This document shows positions 1 to 5,616 of a DNA stretch of 5,828 nucleotides, piece after piece (within the stretch, counting starts at the first letter, position 1; each line of letters starts with the position of its first letter). The DNA is from Flavipsychrobacter stenotrophus (GTDB taxonomy: Bacteria; Bacteroidota; Bacteroidia; Chitinophagales; Chitinophagaceae): the NCBI GenBank assembly GCA_947371715.1, contig CANBQQ010000224.1, positions 1 through 5,828 of the forward strand, in the 5' to 3' direction. Under the pieces are notes generated by a model that did not search any database, was not told the DNA's origin, and saw only the letters and a list, made by a program, of their open reading frames with translations. Made by a program: the position numbers and the translations under genes.

Positions 1-289
1 AGACCTTGCATCCGTAACAGGTGGTAATACTGAACTGACGCAGAATGATAAAGCAGTCATGTATAATGGTGTTACCATCATTGGTAATTCGGCATTGGCT
101 GCCACTACTCCGGCAGATGCCAGCAAGCTATACAGTAAGAACGTACTCAACTTTGCCAAGCTCATCATCAACAAAGAAGGTGGGATCAATCTGAACTTTG
201 AAGACGACATTGTTAAGGGTACATGTATTACCAGCGAAGGCAAAATTGTAAACGACCGCGTAGGCGCATTGCTTACAGTCGCAAGCTAG
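1..289 (+). CDS. pntAA: NAD(P) transhydrogenase subunit alpha part 1 (domain I), C-terminal end, partial
   Basis: Partial gene entering from the left edge. The frame is read from base 2 and ends with TAG at 287-289, leaving about 95 residues. The visible residues match the end of the soluble NAD(H)-binding domain I of proton-translocating transhydrogenase: a DLAS-GGN-ELT segment (from base 2), then GVTIIG shortly after the in-frame ATG at 59, then a KLYSKNVLNF helix and a short acidic tail. That ATG is internal to the domain and is not the start, because conserved sequence continues upstream of it. In the complete enzyme this subunit transfers hydride between NAD(H) and the NADP(H) held by PntB, on the cytoplasmic face. 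The protein ends without membrane helices. This fits the split three-subunit arrangement, with pntAB and pntB following on the same strand. Identification is secure from the residues and from the neighbours. Confidence 0.93.
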   Translation, partial: DLASVTGGNTELTQNDKAVMYNGVTIIGNSALAATTPADASKLYSKNVLNFAKLIINKEGGINLNFEDDIVKGTCITSEGKIVNDRVGALLTVAS

Positions 290-381
290 AAGGTAGTATA
301 AGTCGTGATCGTTACTCGGACATGTGATTGCAGTTCACGGCAATAGAAATCAATCAAACTAATCAGTAAAATTTAATTCCA

Positions 382-699
382 ATGATAGAACAAATGCTTG
401 CGTTTTTTAACAGCAATTATCACCTGATAACGATAGTGATATTGTCTATATTTTTAGGAATAGAAGTGATATCGAGGGTGCCGGCCGTATTGCACACTCC
501 CCTTATGAGTGGCGCCAATGCCATACATGGAGTAGTAATCATTGGTGCTATCATAGTAATGGGCGAAGCGCATGAAGGCGATATTCTGTCGCTGATCCTT
601 GGGTTCCTCGCGGTGGTGCTGGGTACGCTGAATGTAGTGGGTGGATTTGTGGTTACAGACCGTATGCTGGAGATGTTCGGCAAGAAAAAGAAGAAATAA
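382..699 (+). CDS. pntAB: NAD(P) transhydrogenase subunit alpha part 2 (membrane domain II, three helices)
   Basis: Small membrane subunit of 105 residues, the usual size for the separate alpha-2 chain. Three hydrophobic segments are visible at about residues 14-32, 45-61 and 68-93. Between the first two lies the family signature HTPLMSGANAIHG (38-50). Together with PntB it forms the proton channel in the inner membrane that couples proton re-entry to hydride transfer from NADH to NADP+. His49 sits where E. coli PntA has Ser in the NAIxG motif. From memory of the family, this is the position of the Thermus thermophilus channel histidine. The start ATG follows an A/T-rich leader with no Shine-Dalgarno motif. 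The chain ends in five lysines (101-105), probably at the cytoplasmic face. It lies 92 bases after pntAA and 45 before pntB, so one transcript is likely, although the first gap is wide for an operon. Confidence 0.94.
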   Translation: MIEQMLAFFNSNYHLITIVILSIFLGIEVISRVPAVLHTPLMSGANAIHGVVIIGAIIVMGEAHEGDILSLILGFLAVVLGTLNVVGGFVVTDRMLEMFGKKKKK

Positions 700-744
700 T
701 CAACGTTTCATCAACTTATTCATTCCTGTTCATAATTATAACTA

Positions 745-2163
745 ATGGAACAATTTCAAGAATTACTGAGTACTAATCCATTCCTTTTACTTTCTTACCT
801 GATAGGGTCCATCACCTTTATTATGGGTTTAAAGATGCTGTCTCATCCCGACACAGCAAGAAAAGGAAATATGATAGCAGCCGTAGGTATGACGCTATCC
901 ATCTTCACTACCATTTTTCTTTACAAGAACCACAATGGCGAAGGGCTGCACAACTACGGGTGGATATTTGCCGCACTGGTAATAGGTACTGTAGTAGGAA
1001 CCATGGCCGCTAAGAAGGTGCAGATGACGGCCATGCCCGAAATGGTGAGCCTGTTTAATGGTATGGGTGGTGCCTGCGCTATGCTGATATCCCTAATAGA
1101 GTATAATGGTGACCTTGCTCCTGCACCAGGCAAGTTACTGATCATAGTATTAGGTATGATCATCGGTACAGTATCATTTGCTGGTAGTATGATCGCATGG
1201 GGTAAGTTGAACGGTCGCATTAAGGACAGAACAATTCCCGGTGGACAGGTGATCAATTTTGCCATTTTCGGTGCAGTTATATTCCTTTCCGCAATGGTAG
1301 TTGGTGGTTATACAGGCAATCATGCGGTGTTTTATGCGATCCTTGGTTTCGCGGCGCTGTACGGTATACTGTTCGTTATGCCTATAGGCGGTGCAGATAT
1401 GCCGGTGGTAATATCCTTGCTTAACTCCTTTACCGGCGTTGCAGCTGCATTTGGTGGCTTCCTTTATAATAACCCGGTAATGCTTACCGGTGGTATATTA
1501 GTAGGCTCAGCGGGTACCATACTTACCATTCTTATGTGTAAGGCCATGAACCGCTCACTCATGAACGTATTGATCGGTTCATTTGGTGCCAAGCCAGGTG
1601 CAGCAGGACCCGGCGGCAATAAAGAGCAGGGTAATGCAAAAGAAATATCACTTAATGATACGGCAGTATTAATGGCCTATGCGCAAAAAGTGATGATCAT
1701 ACCGGGCTATGGACTTGCGGTAGCGCAGGCCCAGCATACTTGCCATGAATTGGAAAAAGTGCTTACAGAAAAGGGAGTGGAAGTTAGTTATGGTATACAC
1801 CCGGTAGCGGGCCGTATGCCTGGACATATGAACGTATTGCTGGCAGAAGCCGATGTGCCTTACGAGAAACTATTGGAGATGGAAGATGCCAATGACCAGA
1901 TGGGCGGGGTAAATGTGGTAATGATTCTTGGCGCCAATGACGTAGTAAACCCAGCGGCAAAAGATGACCCAAGTAGCCCTATTTATGGAATGCCAATACT
2001 TGAAGTAGAAAAAGCAGACCACGTTATCGTAAACAAGCGTAGCATGAAGCCCGGTTATGCGGGTATCGAAAACGAATTGTTCTTCAGACCAAAAACATCT
2101 ATGTTGTTTGGCGATGCGAAAAAAGTACTGCAGGATCTGGTTAGCGAGCTGAAGAATGTTTAA
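745..2163 (+). CDS. pntB: NAD(P) transhydrogenase subunit beta (membrane domain II plus NADP(H)-binding domain III)
   Basis: Full-length beta subunit, 472 residues. The N-terminal part (about 14-265) shows roughly nine hydrophobic segments, matching the beta-chain part of the channel. It includes the conserved QMTAMPEM loop (93-100) and the GGADMPVVISLLNS stretch (215-228), with Asp218 and Asn227 at the positions of E. coli Asp213 and Asn222. A Gly/Ala-rich linker (about 281-298) leads to domain III. That domain has the Rossmann-like GYGLAVAQAQ (321-330), HPVAGRMPGHMNV (352-364), GANDVVNPAA (396-405) and KRSMKPGYAG (431-440), which hold NADP(H). At the E. coli channel position His91 this protein has Asn105; PntAB supplies a histidine instead. 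The enzyme uses the proton gradient to make NADPH from NADH. It is the last gene of the pnt cluster, with no strong terminator visible after it. Confidence 0.97.
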   Translation: MEQFQELLSTNPFLLLSYLIGSITFIMGLKMLSHPDTARKGNMIAAVGMTLSIFTTIFLYKNHNGEGLHNYGWIFAALVIGTVVGTMAAKKVQMTAMPEMVSLFNGMGGACAMLISLIEYNGDLAPAPGKLLIIVLGMIIGTVSFAGSMIAWGKLNGRIKDRTIPGGQVINFAIFGAVIFLSAMVVGGYTGNHAVFYAILGFAALYGILFVMPIGGADMPVVISLLNSFTGVAAAFGGFLYNNPVMLTGGILVGSAGTILTILMCKAMNRSLMNVLIGSFGAKPGAAGPGGNKEQGNAKEISLNDTAVLMAYAQKVMIIPGYGLAVAQAQHTCHELEKVLTEKGVEVSYGIHPVAGRMPGHMNVLLAEADVPYEKLLEMEDANDQMGGVNVVMILGANDVVNPAAKDDPSSPIYGMPILEVEKADHVIVNKRSMKPGYAGIENELFFRPKTSMLFGDAKKVLQDLVSELKNV

Positions 2164-2322
2164 ATATGATGGATTGTAACTATTGGATAAACTCCGGAAG
2201 ATCGCCAGGAAATATAACTTTCAGTTAAAAAGTAAGGCCTCAAAGTCGGCTAATAATCCGATCAAATCCAAAAAAACACGGATTGCTATTAAAAAATTAA
2301 AAACTTTATCTAAATTTATGCC
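2164..2322. other. Intergenic gap after pntB, no convincing gene
   Basis: A 159-base A-rich spacer between pntB and the EGF-like lipoprotein gene. It contains a short hairpin (TAACT at 2215-2219 against AGTTA at 2223-2227) with no T-tract after it. It also contains six-base inverted arms (AATCCG at 2255-2260 and CGGATT at 2279-2284). Neither makes a convincing terminator or operator. One frame stays open from a TTG at 2183 to a stop at 2327-2329 and would give a very Lys/Arg-rich 48-residue peptide, but the A-rich composition explains that without a gene. The best -7-like sequence is TAAATTTA (2311-2318), too close to the next start codon to be a convincing promoter. Confidence 0.5.
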
Positions 2323-2913
2323 ATGCTAAGTAGGAGAGGCAGTATTATTATCGCAGCATTTAGTGCCATATTTTGTTTGTTATCAGTAGCTTACGTTTCG
2401 TGTACCAAGGTGGGCAGCAGCCCTGCGTGTAATGGCGTTGTGTGCCTGAATAATGGTTATTGCAAAGCCGGCCGCTGTAAATGCCCGTCGGGGTTTGAGG
2501 GAACTAACTGCGGCATTGCAGCCGTCAACAAGTTTTTCGGAACATGGGATGTACGCCAGACAGTGATAGGTAGTGACTCATCAAAGAAGATAGGCCAGGA
2601 TTCAGTTTACACAGTGTTTATTAAGAAAACAGCTACTCCTACTACGTTCTTTATGGACAATTTTCTGGGTAATGCTTCTTATAATGACCTTCTTTGCACA
2701 CTCGATACCCTGAACTCACATAATTTCAAGCTGGATACATTGCGTGACTTCAATATGTGGTATGAGCATGTTACCATTAAGCCTGCAAGCAATGGATCTA
2801 TCATCAGTAATGACACAATAATTGACGCCAACGTCATCATTAAGTTTGTCAACACTACCCACAATTTCCAGATAGATACATTACATATGATCATGACACC
2901 CCACCACTTCTAA
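2323..2913 (+). CDS. Putative lipoprotein with an EGF-like module
   Basis: A 196-residue protein of unknown function. The N-terminus has two arginines (4-5), a hydrophobic core (about 8-24) and Cys27 in the context YVSC. This resembles a lipoprotein signal (signal peptidase II), although Tyr at -3 is not ideal. Directly after it come six cysteines at 36, 41, 47, 52, 54 and 63, with a CKCPSGFEGTNC ending. This is the classic EGF-like spacing, C-x4-C-x5-C-x4-C-x-C-x8-C, expected to pair 1-3, 2-4 and 5-6 outside the cytoplasm. The remaining 130 or so residues start with NKFFGTWDV (69-77), look beta-rich, and vaguely recall lipocalin-like domains that open with a GTW motif; that part is speculative. 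The gene stands alone between two gaps of about 150 bases. It is probably anchored to an envelope membrane, facing the periplasm or the surface. No catalytic residues could be assigned. Confidence 0.82.
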   Translation: MLSRRGSIIIAAFSAIFCLLSVAYVSCTKVGSSPACNGVVCLNNGYCKAGRCKCPSGFEGTNCGIAAVNKFFGTWDVRQTVIGSDSSKKIGQDSVYTVFIKKTATPTTFFMDNFLGNASYNDLLCTLDTLNSHNFKLDTLRDFNMWYEHVTIKPASNGSIISNDTIIDANVIIKFVNTTHNFQIDTLHMIMTPHHF

Positions 2914-2942
2914 TAGCAGAAAGGTTTATTGTTCATTTTCTC

Positions 2943-2959
2943 TGAAAATATGATTTTCA
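2943..2959 (+). terminator. Possible weak AT-rich hairpin terminator
   Basis: TGAAAAT (2943-2949) and ATTTTCA (2953-2959) form a perfect seven-pair stem with a three-base loop, 30 bases after the lipoprotein stop codon. A T-rich but interrupted run (TCTTTATTTCT) follows. The stem has only one G-C pair, so termination would be weak. It could equally be chance in an AT-rich spacer. Confidence 0.3.
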
Positions 2960-3005
2960 TCTTTATTTCTATAATATAATCACTGACTCCTTTTTTTTGA
3001 AGAGA

Positions 3006-3037
3006 TTTAGGAAAATGGAGGCAAAAGGTTAAATTTG
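3006..3037 (+). promoter_or_regulatory. Bacteroidota-type promoter before the small membrane-protein and epimerase genes
   Basis: TAAATTTG at 3030-3037 is an exact match to the Bacteroidota -7 element TAnnTTTG. TTTA at 3006-3009 is one base from the -33 element TTTG, with a 20-base spacer, which is the expected distance for the primary sigma factor of this phylum. Transcription would begin around 3043-3046, giving a leader of 11-14 bases before the ATG at 3057. A better TTTG lies at 2996-2999 but is 30 bases away, too far. The promoter probably serves both the 3057 and 3425 genes. Confidence 0.55.
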
Positions 3038-3056
3038 CACGATTACAAAAAAGTAT

Positions 3057-3404
3057 ATGGCACACGAAACACATAATGACGCAAATTCTGAAAGGAATAA
3101 ATCGATCGTTTCTTTCAAATCTTCGTTTTGGCTGGTAGTTATCCTTGTTGGTCTGTTCGTCGCGGCTCTTAACTTCATCAATGTGATGAAGAGCGAAGAA
3201 GGTCACGAAGGAAAGGCTGAAGCTACAGAAATGCATGGTGAAAAGGCTCATGAAGCTAAGCATGAAGGTGCAGCTGAAGAGCACGGTGGGCAGCCTGCAC
3301 AGGCAGCTACTACAGAGGGCGAAGCTGCAAAAGAGGCTAAGACAGAAAATAAAGACCAACCTAAGGCTGAAGCTGGTAAAGAAACCGCTCCGGAGCATAA
3401 ATAA
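3057..3404 (+). CDS. Small membrane-anchored protein with Glu/Ala/Lys/His-rich tail, function unknown
   Basis: A 115-residue protein that I do not recognise. A polar N-terminus (1-22) containing HETH leads into one hydrophobic helix (about 23-42, FWLVVILVGLFVAALNF). The rest (43-115) is low complexity: almost only Glu, Ala, Lys, Gly, Gln, Thr and His, with no predicted hydrophobic core. Histidines fall at 50, 60, 65, 69, 76 and 114. The tail is probably disordered or a loose helix. The KAEA unit recurs at 53-56 and 103-106 from an identical 12-base DNA repeat, which suggests growth by internal duplication. The positive residues lie on both sides of the helix, so orientation is uncertain. The ATG follows an exact -7 promoter element at a suitable distance, which supports both the start and real expression. 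The epimerase gene begins 20 bases downstream, so the two are probably co-transcribed. The overlapping minus-strand frame is a shadow. Confidence 0.75.
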   Translation: MAHETHNDANSERNKSIVSFKSSFWLVVILVGLFVAALNFINVMKSEEGHEGKAEATEMHGEKAHEAKHEGAAEEHGGQPAQAATTEGEAAKEAKTENKDQPKAEAGKETAPEHK

Positions 3405-3424
3405 GGCAATAGCCTACCATATCC

Positions 3425-4405
3425 ATGCAGGTAAATGATGTTATTGTAGTAACGGGTGCAGCTGGTTTTATCGGTAGCTATCTTACAGGGTTTCTCAACA
3501 GTCAGGGTTATAACAACCTGATATTGGTTGACGATTTTGGTAAGGAAGAGAAGTTGCATAACCTGGAACATAAGAAATACCTGCATAAGATACACAGGGA
3601 AGATTTTTTTGACTGGGAGGAAGCACACCCGGGATATGTTAAGTGCATATTCCACCTGGGTGCCCGCACAGATACCACAGAAATGAATTATGCGGTGCAT
3701 AAGAAATGGAACCTTGACTATTCTATCAGGGTGTGGGAATGGTGTGTGCGTTACAATATACCATTAGTTTACGCATCATCGGCAGCCACCTATGGTGGTG
3801 GTGAGCATGGATATAAAGATGATCACCAGATACCCGGTGAGCTACATCCTCTTAATCCTTACGGTGTTTCTAAAAACGAATTTGATATCTGGGCGTTGGA
3901 ACAAAAGCATCATCCTCCTTTTTGGGCAGGGCTAAAGTTCTTTAATGTTTACGGACCTAATGAATACCATAAAGGTAGAATGGGCTCTGTGGTCATGCAC
4001 GCGTTTAACCAGATCAGCAAGACCGGTGAGGCAAAGTTATTCCGCTCTCATAATCCTCATTATAAAGACGGTGAGCAGATACGTGACTTCATTTACGTGA
4101 AAGACGTGGTACAGATCTGTACCTGGCTCATGCAGACAAAGCCTGCCAGCGGGCTTTATAATACCGGTACGGGTACGGCGCGCACCTTTAAAGATCTGGT
4201 AAAGTCGATATTCTCGACAATGCATCTGCCGGAAAATATTCAGTACATAGATACGCCGATAGACATACGTGACAAGTACCAGTACTTTACTGAAGCGGAT
4301 ATGGCCAAGCTATTGGCTGCAGGGTACCATCATCCTTTCTATACACTTGAAGAAGGAGTGAAAGAGTATGTAAGTGAGTACCTTAGCTCAGGCAGGTATT
4401 ACTAA
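3425..4405 (+). CDS. rfaD: ADP-L-glycero-D-manno-heptose 6-epimerase
   Basis: A 326-residue extended short-chain dehydrogenase/reductase, close to the family's usual 310-330 residues. It converts ADP-D-glycero-D-manno-heptose to the L-glycero form, the last step in making the heptose donor for the lipopolysaccharide inner core, in the cytoplasm. Visible features are the Rossmann loop GAAGFIG (11-17), the strand end LVDDF (34-38), YASSAATYGG (116-125) with a catalytic Ser, the Tyr-x3-Lys pair Y146/K150 in NPYGVSK, FNVYGP (173-178), HKGRMGS (182-188) with Lys183 matching E. coli Lys178, RDFIYVKDV (220-228) and NTGTG (246-250). These run in the same order as in E. coli RfaD (HldD), and the C-terminal AAGYHHPF and EEGVKEY segments also match. 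This distinguishes it from generic GalE-type epimerases. The gene lies 20 bases after the small tail-protein gene and probably shares its promoter. Confidence 0.93.
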   Translation: MQVNDVIVVTGAAGFIGSYLTGFLNSQGYNNLILVDDFGKEEKLHNLEHKKYLHKIHREDFFDWEEAHPGYVKCIFHLGARTDTTEMNYAVHKKWNLDYSIRVWEWCVRYNIPLVYASSAATYGGGEHGYKDDHQIPGELHPLNPYGVSKNEFDIWALEQKHHPPFWAGLKFFNVYGPNEYHKGRMGSVVMHAFNQISKTGEAKLFRSHNPHYKDGEQIRDFIYVKDVVQICTWLMQTKPASGLYNTGTGTARTFKDLVKSIFSTMHLPENIQYIDTPIDIRDKYQYFTEADMAKLLAAGYHHPFYTLEEGVKEYVSEYLSSGRYY

Positions 4406-4460
4406 GGGGCCTATTTGTTTTTCCAATAGTGTGTATCTCATACCTATTGTCTTTTTCCCT

Positions 4461-4468
4461 TAGATTTG
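4461..4468 (+). promoter_or_regulatory. Probable -7 promoter element before the glutathione peroxidase gene
   Basis: TAGATTTG matches the Bacteroidota -7 element TAnnTTTG exactly and lies 19 bases before the ATG at 4488, a good distance for a short leader. No matching TTTG is found 19-21 bases upstream, so this is a half-supported promoter. It would let the peroxidase gene be transcribed separately from the epimerase gene 82 bases upstream. Confidence 0.4.
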
Positions 4469-4487
4469 TGACATAAATTTTCAGATC

Positions 4488-5024
4488 ATGTTTGTAAAAC
4501 TAATGTTACTTATGTCGTTTTTCTTCACTCCTGCACCAAAGGACGTACCGAAGAGTATCTACAATTTTAAAGTGGAAGATCTGAGCGGCGGGCAGATAGA
4601 CTTTGCTAAATATAAAGGCAAGAAAATACTCATCGTCAATACCGCATCTAAGTGTGGTTATACGCCACAGTATGAAGCGCTGGAAAAGCTGTATAAAAAG
4701 TATAGCGGTAAACTGGTAATAGTGGGCTTCCCTGCCAACAACTTTGGCGCACAGGAGCCGGGTACAAATGCCGAGATAGAATCATTCTGCACAAAGAACT
4801 ATGGTGTTTCTTTCCCTATGGCAGCCAAGATATCTGTAAAAGGAGAGAACATAGATCCTATATACCTTTGGCTGACCAAAAAGAAATACAACAACTTCCA
4901 GGATTCTGAAGTAAAGTGGAATTTCCAGAAATACCTGATAGATGAAAAAGGCAACCTGGTAAATGTGTGGATGAGCAATGTAACGCCGGATGCACCAGAG
5001 GTGATCGCTGCAATAGAAAAGTAA
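4488..5024 (+). CDS. Glutathione peroxidase-family (thioredoxin-type) peroxidase, probably exported
   Basis: A 178-residue member of the glutathione peroxidase family, which reduces hydrogen peroxide and organic hydroperoxides. The catalytic tetrad is visible: peroxidatic Cys56 in NTASKCGYTPQY (Cys, not selenocysteine), Gln89 in FGAQEPG, and Trp144-Asn145 in KWNFQKYL. Cys101 in ESFCTKNYG lies 45 residues after Cys56, where the resolving cysteine of thioredoxin-dependent members occurs. The true electron donor is therefore probably thioredoxin or a similar protein rather than glutathione. The usual PCNQFG motif reads PANNFG here, so the third, dispensable cysteine is absent. Typical cytoplasmic members have about 160 residues. 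The extra N-terminus (1-20: Lys4, hydrophobic 5-13, then Pro-rich) looks like a short signal peptide, pointing to the periplasm, though no clear cleavage site is seen. The gene is followed by a strong terminator and appears monocistronic. Confidence 0.92.
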   Translation: MFVKLMLLMSFFFTPAPKDVPKSIYNFKVEDLSGGQIDFAKYKGKKILIVNTASKCGYTPQYEALEKLYKKYSGKLVIVGFPANNFGAQEPGTNAEIESFCTKNYGVSFPMAAKISVKGENIDPIYLWLTKKKYNNFQDSEVKWNFQKYLIDEKGNLVNVWMSNVTPDAPEVIAAIEK

Positions 5025-5046
5025 TTAGCGACATAATTTATAGATC

Positions 5047-5075
5047 AAAGGGATGGCAATAGCCATCCCTTTTTG
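5047..5075 (+). terminator. Intrinsic terminator after the peroxidase gene
   Basis: GGGATGGC (5050-5057) pairs perfectly with GCCATCCC (5062-5069) around an AATA loop. The stem extends by three A-T pairs (5047-5049 with 5070-5072) and runs into TTTTT (5070-5074). It begins 23 bases after the peroxidase stop codon. This is a textbook rho-independent terminator and separates the peroxidase gene from the membrane-protein gene. Confidence 0.9.
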
Positions 5076-5099
5076 TATTTTGCGTTAAACTATCATTTT

Positions 5100-5612
5100 A
5101 TGAAAAGAGCAGAGCAAATATTGTGGGTGTTATTTTTGTTAGCAGCCGGCATTAAGATGACCATCAGTCGACATGGATTCTATCCGTTTTCCGCTGGGTT
5201 GATCTTGAGCAGTTTTTATTTTTACCTTTCATTTTGGTTGTTTAATAACATCTCGTTTACCGGTATCTTTAAAAAGGAGAACTACGCTGGGATCACCTCA
5301 ATACGGATCATTGGGACGATAGCTATTGGTTTTGCGTACTCTACCGCAGTGATGTCTATTTTATTCAAAATAATGTCCTGGCCGGGATCGCTGATCATGC
5401 TTATTCAGGCATGCTTTGGTTTAATTGTAAGCAGCATAATCATTCTTGTACGACAAGCGAGAAAAGGCAATAGCCCGTTTTATAAAGGATTGCTTTTGAG
5501 GAATGTAATATTGATTGCAATTTGTGGACTTCTTATAGCGATAACCGGTTTGCCAGGTGAGCAGCAAAGTAAGATATTTAATAACCCCCCAGACCAGAAA
5601 TCATCTATGTAG
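5100..5612 (+). CDS. Multi-pass membrane protein with a GldL-like FKIxxWPG motif, function unknown
   Basis: A 170-residue hydrophobic protein starting MKRAEQ at the ATG at 5100. A longer reading from a TTG at 5073 is rejected because that codon lies inside the terminator. About five hydrophobic segments are visible at 6-22, 29-49, 66-88, 95-117 and 131-149. The tail (150-170) is polar, with Pro, Gln and Asn. The stretch LFKIMSWPGSLIMLI (88-102) resembles the motif at the membrane hairpin of GldL, the T9SS motor subunit, and of other small Bacteroidota membrane proteins. However, the protein lacks GldL's long cytoplasmic C-terminal region, so it is not GldL itself. No catalytic motif is visible. 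A strong terminator lies just upstream, so it needs its own promoter; only an imperfect -7-like TATTTTG (5076-5082) is seen. It converges with the minus-strand T9SS cargo gene, with four bases between the stop codons. Confidence 0.8.
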   Translation: MKRAEQILWVLFLLAAGIKMTISRHGFYPFSAGLILSSFYFYLSFWLFNNISFTGIFKKENYAGITSIRIIGTIAIGFAYSTAVMSILFKIMSWPGSLIMLIQACFGLIVSSIIILVRQARKGNSPFYKGLLLRNVILIAICGLLIAITGLPGEQQSKIFNNPPDQKSSM

Positions 5613-5616
5613 GGTA

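Noticed and set aside
59..61. ATG at 59 as the start of a short separate gene
   Set aside because: Conserved transhydrogenase domain I residues continue in frame upstream to the window edge, so this is an internal methionine.
954..1265. Minus-strand 103-codon open frame inside pntB
   Set aside because: Shadow of a secure pntB reading frame; Pro/Ile/Met-rich antisense of membrane-helix codons.
2255..2284. Inverted repeat AATCCG ... CGGATT as an operator or terminator
   Set aside because: Only six-base arms with an 18-base loop, no T-tract and no second copy, so chance is sufficient.
2311..2318. TAAATTTA as the -7 element for the EGF-like lipoprotein gene
   Set aside because: It lacks the final G, has no -33 partner at the right distance, and would start transcription at or inside the start codon.
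2910..3398. Minus-strand 162-codon open frame opposite the small tail-protein gene
   Set aside because: It is Phe/Ser/Cys/Leu-rich, the expected antisense of Lys/Glu/Ala-rich coding DNA. It has no recognisable domain and overlaps a plus-strand gene with a good promoter.
3181..3404. The Lys/Glu/Ala/His-rich DNA as a tandem repeat array or CRISPR-like element
   Set aside because: Only one exact 12-base repeat and irregular codon-level similarity are present, with no regular unit or spacers. It is coding low complexity.
3248..3700. Minus-strand 150-codon open frame across the tail-protein/rfaD junction
   Set aside because: It is antisense to the well-identified epimerase gene and the tail gene, with no family motif.
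4467..4484. TGTGA ... TCAGA before the peroxidase gene as a CRP/FNR-like site
   Set aside because: Only one half-site matches, the spacing is wrong and the TGTGA overlaps the -7 element; no basis to name a regulator.
5073..5099. Longer start (TTG at 5073) for the membrane-protein gene
   Set aside because: The codon lies in the T-tract of the terminator and the nine added residues do not extend a recognisable feature. The ATG at 5100 gives a normal MKR start before the first membrane helix.
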